From Anabaena subtropica FACHB-260 (GTDB taxonomy: Bacteria; Cyanobacteriota; Cyanobacteriia; Cyanobacteriales; Nostocaceae), in NCBI RefSeq assembly GCF_014697105.1, contig NZ_JACJRF010000045.1:1-44987 (forward strand): DNA of 44,987 bases, written 5' to 3'. The translations under genes were made by a program, and so were the position numbers. The notes beneath the pieces are model-generated. The model made no database searches, had not been told where the DNA came from, and saw only the letters and a program-made list of their open reading frames with translations. Positions 42,467 to 44,987 of the stretch are shown piece after piece (position 1 is the first letter of the stretch; each line of letters begins with the position of its first letter).

Positions 42467-44590
42467 TTATCTAATTTCTGTATTCCAACCTCTTCGCGCT
42501 GGTTGAGAACGGCGTGCTGGCTGAGAACGGCGTGCTGGCGCTGGTTGATTTCGAGGTGCTGACGCTGGTTGAGAGCGGCGTGCTGGCTGAGGTCGGCGTG
42601 CTGGCGCTGGTTGAGTTTGAGGTGCTGGCGCTGGTTGAGAGCGACGTATATAGGAATTACGAACTGGTTGAGGTTTTGGTTCGACAGTATTCTTAGTTTT
42701 GTTTGTGTAAGTTTTACTGACTGCTATTTGCTTCTCTGCTTCTTCAACAATTGGTTTAATCTTAGTTTGCCAATATGGAGCATCTTGCTTGACTTGTTGG
42801 CCTAGTAGTCGTACCTCATTAGCCTTGCTGATAGCCTCTGACCAATTACCTTCATTTAAGGCGTTTTGAGCTAGCTGCAAATAACTTTCATTTTCCTGCC
42901 ATTCAGTCCGCCATTTGTCACTTGATTTTTGAATTTCTTTGGCAAGAGAGCTAGTTTGAGGTATGGCTTGAGTAATTTGAATTACTTTTTCCAAATTTTG
43001 AGAAGTGTAGGCTTGTTGGTAGAGTTCCTCAGCCTGTTTAAGTAGTGTTTGCGACCATTGACTAATTAACTGCTGCGCTTCTTGGCGAAGGCTACTGTCT
43101 GACCCAATAATATTAGCTTGAGCGATCGCCTCTGGAAAGTTGTTCTTTTGAGCCAATTCTTTCGCCTGTTGCAGATGACAATCACTCAATAGATTTTGAG
43201 CCTCTGTATAAAAAGGTGATTGCTGATTAACTGCTTTGGCTTGATTGACGCACTCTTGAAAGTTTTTTCTGGCTTTTTGAGCTTTAGCGCTCTCAAATGT
43301 TGCTCTTGCAGATTGACCTGCTTGCCATTGAGTATAGCCATAAACACTACCGATCAGACTAACAACAACAGTAGCTGTCATCAGGAGTAGTTTTTGAAGT
43401 TTTTTCCGATTTTTGGCTTTTTTTTCCTGATTAACAGGCGCATCTGGCAGCAATTTATGTGTCTTTGCTGTCTCAATCAACTCCAAGTCCGCCTCACTTT
43501 GATTGGCATTATTCTGATTTTGCCAATATTCCTGGGCATTACTGGTACTCGGATCAGGAAATTCATCAACATCTGGGAAATTGATGACAGATGATCCTCT
43601 CTTTGAGGTTTCTATATCTTGACTTCTCACCTCTCTAGACGATCCTCTAGTTGGCAAATGAGCTTTTAGTGCTAGCTTCAACTCGTCTACCGAAGCAAAG
43701 CGGTCATCTGGTAACTTCTGTAAACACCGCATTACTACTGCTTCTAATTCTGGATCGATATGCTCACATCCTGGTTGAGACCTCAGTGGTACGGGTGGCT
43801 TAGAGATGTGAACCATCACCCAAGACATCAAACTGACTTTTTTCTGACTGAGATCAAACCCAAATGGATTAGTTCCACTAAGCATTTCGTAGATTAGCAT
43901 CCCCAAGCTATAAATGTCGGCACGCCTATCTATCGTTTTTGTATCATCGGCAAATTGCTCAGGAGCAGCATAATGGGGTGTACCGATGAACATATTCGTA
44001 AAATTGGTGTTTTCCGAACAATCACTACGGATTTTGGCAATTCCAAAATCCAAGATTTTGACTATTTCACCTAATGTTGTGGGTACTAAAAAAATATTGT
44101 CAGGTTTCAAGTCACGATGGATCACTTCAACGTGTTCAGTTGTCTTGACTCTATCCCGCCATAGTGTCACTCCTTCATGAGCGACTTTGAGTCCATCACA
44201 TACCTGAGCGATAATATTAATAGTTCGCTCTACAGATAGCCGACGCTGTTGCTGTAAAAATTGTCCTAATGTTTGCCCTATCAAATACTCCATCACGTAA
44301 AAGGGATACTCTTCACTAGTTACTCCACAATCACTTATCTCTACAATATGTAGACTTTTGAGCGCTGCACAGACAGCGATCTCACGCTCAAAGCGCTCCC
44401 TTAAGTCTTCTGAAGTGACCAGTGTGTCCTTGAGCAACTTCAAAGCCACCTGTTTACCTAACAATGTATCCGTTGCCAAGAATACATCTGCCATACCACC
44501 TATTCCTAGACGCTTCTCTAGAAAATAACGCTGGCTATCACCAATAGTGCGACCTATCCAAGGACTTGACAAATGAGTTGATTTCATCAA
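42467..44590 (-). CDS. Transmembrane Hanks-type Ser/Thr protein kinase with R/P/Q-rich tail
   Basis: This 707-residue protein has a cytoplasmic kinase domain at about 22-312: G-loop LGIGGMADVF (28-37), K51, catalytic D160 (VIHRDLKPDN), D181-F-G, APE-type P210-E211 and the R288/R297 region. A linker (313-398) rich in Ser/Asp/Asn follows, then one membrane helix (400-418). The outer part (419-640) is a helical, Gln/Ala-rich repeat region with QA-type coiled-coil or TPR-like character. Residues 649-701 are RRSQPAPAP-type repeats. All catalytic residues are present, so it should be active. The outer region is the probable sensor, perhaps of envelope polymers through its basic tail. Confidence 0.93.
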   Translation of the reverse strand: MMKSTHLSSPWIGRTIGDSQRYFLEKRLGIGGMADVFLATDTLLGKQVALKLLKDTLVTSEDLRERFEREIAVCAALKSLHIVEISDCGVTSEEYPFYVMEYLIGQTLGQFLQQQRRLSVERTINIIAQVCDGLKVAHEGVTLWRDRVKTTEHVEVIHRDLKPDNIFLVPTTLGEIVKILDFGIAKIRSDCSENTNFTNMFIGTPHYAAPEQFADDTKTIDRRADIYSLGMLIYEMLSGTNPFGFDLSQKKVSLMSWVMVHISKPPVPLRSQPGCEHIDPELEAVVMRCLQKLPDDRFASVDELKLALKAHLPTRGSSREVRSQDIETSKRGSSVINFPDVDEFPDPSTSNAQEYWQNQNNANQSEADLELIETAKTHKLLPDAPVNQEKKAKNRKKLQKLLLMTATVVVSLIGSVYGYTQWQAGQSARATFESAKAQKARKNFQECVNQAKAVNQQSPFYTEAQNLLSDCHLQQAKELAQKNNFPEAIAQANIIGSDSSLRQEAQQLISQWSQTLLKQAEELYQQAYTSQNLEKVIQITQAIPQTSSLAKEIQKSSDKWRTEWQENESYLQLAQNALNEGNWSEAISKANEVRLLGQQVKQDAPYWQTKIKPIVEEAEKQIAVSKTYTNKTKNTVEPKPQPVRNSYIRRSQPAPAPQTQPAPARRPQPARRSQPASAPRNQPAPARRSQPARRSQPARRGWNTEIR
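42491..42646 (-). repeat. Tandem coding repeat for the Arg-Pro-Gln tail of the kinase
   Basis: The segment is made of related 12- to 21-bp units containing CGGCGTGCTGGCTGAG or CTGGCGCTGGTTGA on the plus strand. It encodes ARRSQPA/QPAPAR motifs in the outer tail of the kinase. It stays in frame and is much more GC rich than the rest of the gene. Confidence 0.85.
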
Positions 44591-44987
44591 GCAGACTCCA
44601 TTCTAACTTCTGGTGATTATGCGTAGCTCCACTTTGAATCGGGGATGACAGACAGAACAGGCAGTTGAACACTGACAAATTAGATTTACAGGTGCAGCAT
44701 TCACGAAAAGTAAAATTAGAGCTTTTGATACTACCTGTCTACGCTTTTCCAGGCAAATGCAAGCTTTATAGAGAATTTTAGCACTATCGATTTTTCTACA
44801 GCCGGAATTAATGAGTACGAAACATATTGAACGAAGGGAGGCGTTTTCCCTCTTCATGTGATTCCTGTAAATCAAAATTCACGCCTAATGTGAATTAAGA
44901 AAAAAGGCGGGAGAAGTAAGAAGATGAAAGTTACCAGCTTCTCAAATCAAACTTCCCCCATGACTAGCATAAACTTTGGAACGCTAT
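44591..44987. other. Region upstream of the kinase gene, window edge
   Basis: This 397-bp end region should contain the kinase promoter. One open frame of 90 codons (44603-44875, minus strand) has no signal or family resemblance and is probably chance. TATTGAACGAAGGGAGG and GGCGGGAGAAGTAAG are purine-rich stretches only. I can support no gene here. Confidence 0.4.

Larger units (their letters stand above)
1..44987. repeat. Dispersed HIP1 octamers (GCGATCGC)
   Basis: The palindrome GCGATCGC recurs about 40 times by eye, inside genes and between them, for example near 2164, 3866, 5461, 7566, 11250, 14252, 18284, 23117, 31579, 33118, 37638 and 43121. At this base composition less than one copy would be expected. 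HIP1 over-representation is a known hallmark of many cyanobacterial genomes and is the strongest single clue to the organism. Confidence 0.9.

Noticed and set aside
42491-42646. Spaced repeats that could suggest a CRISPR array
   Set aside because: Units vary in length, there are no unique spacers of even length, and they are in frame with the kinase tail. The same holds for the tract at 27397-27660.
44603-44875. 90-codon minus-strand frame upstream of the Ser/Thr kinase
   Set aside because: It has scattered Cys but no motif, signal or recognised family, and its start lacks a good Shine-Dalgarno. It lies where the kinase promoter should be.

Overview
The window is chromosomal DNA of a filamentous, heterocyst-type cyanobacterium of the Nostoc/Anabaena group. 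This rests on about 40 copies (counted by eye) of the HIP1 octamer GCGATCGC in 45 kb, where well under one is expected by chance. It is supported by cyanobacterial-type genes (a DUF4327 protein, a phylloquinone-pathway MenH, a COG1453-type aldo/keto reductase, a WD40 propeller next to a Hanks kinase) and by short dispersed repeats of the type littered through Nostoc genomes. I saw no rRNA or tRNA gene, CRISPR array, transposase or prophage.

Layout. 0-5.5 kb: a two-gene signalling operon on the minus strand, a CBS plus eight-PAS HisKA_2 histidine kinase followed 2 bp later by a receiver-PAS-HisKA protein that has lost its ATPase domain. 5.8-11.4 kb: an aldo/keto reductase, a Deg/HtrA protease, a CsoR-family metal sensor with a His-rich N terminus, a DHFR/RibD-fold reductase, MenH and a membrane-anchored muramidase-like protein. 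11.5-19.9 kb: six minus-strand genes, in order of transcription a fatty acyl-AMP ligase (FAAL), an acyl-CoA dehydrogenase (ACAD), an acyl carrier protein (ACP), an MBOAT acyltransferase, a membrane-anchored SGNH protein and an HTTM-DCC fusion. 20.4-26.3 kb: a universal stress protein, PEP synthase, a small zinc-ribbon protein, DUF4327, a PPK2 polyphosphate kinase and an unknown membrane protein. 26.5-28.2 kb: a beta-helix protein with a Pro-Thr linker and three SLH domains. 28.3-34.5 kb: a saccharopine-dehydrogenase-like enzyme divergent from a complete branched-chain/neutral amino-acid ABC transporter (LivKHMGF). 34.5-44.6 kb: a Uma2 nuclease-like protein, a purple-acid-phosphatase-like enzyme, a secreted retropepsin-like protein, a degenerate histidine kinase, a BON lipoprotein, a seven-blade WD40 protein and a Ser/Thr kinase with an Arg/Pro/Gln tail.

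The most interesting unit is the 11.5-19.9 kb operon. Four of its products have the same logical roles as DltA-DltC-DltB-DltD, the D-alanylation machine of Gram-positive walls: an adenylating ligase, a carrier protein, an MBOAT and an SGNH partner. Here the ligase is a fatty-acyl-AMP ligase and an acyl-CoA-dehydrogenase homologue is added. I infer a system that activates a fatty acid, loads it on a dedicated ACP, perhaps desaturates it, and moves it across or onto an envelope acceptor. The acceptor cannot be read from the sequence.

Smaller points are dispersed repeats that have become coding sequence (the livF N terminus, and the linker of the 37.9-39.4 kb kinase), a muramidase whose frame stays open upstream of the first GTG and probably starts at a non-ATG codon, and long inverted repeats at gene ends.
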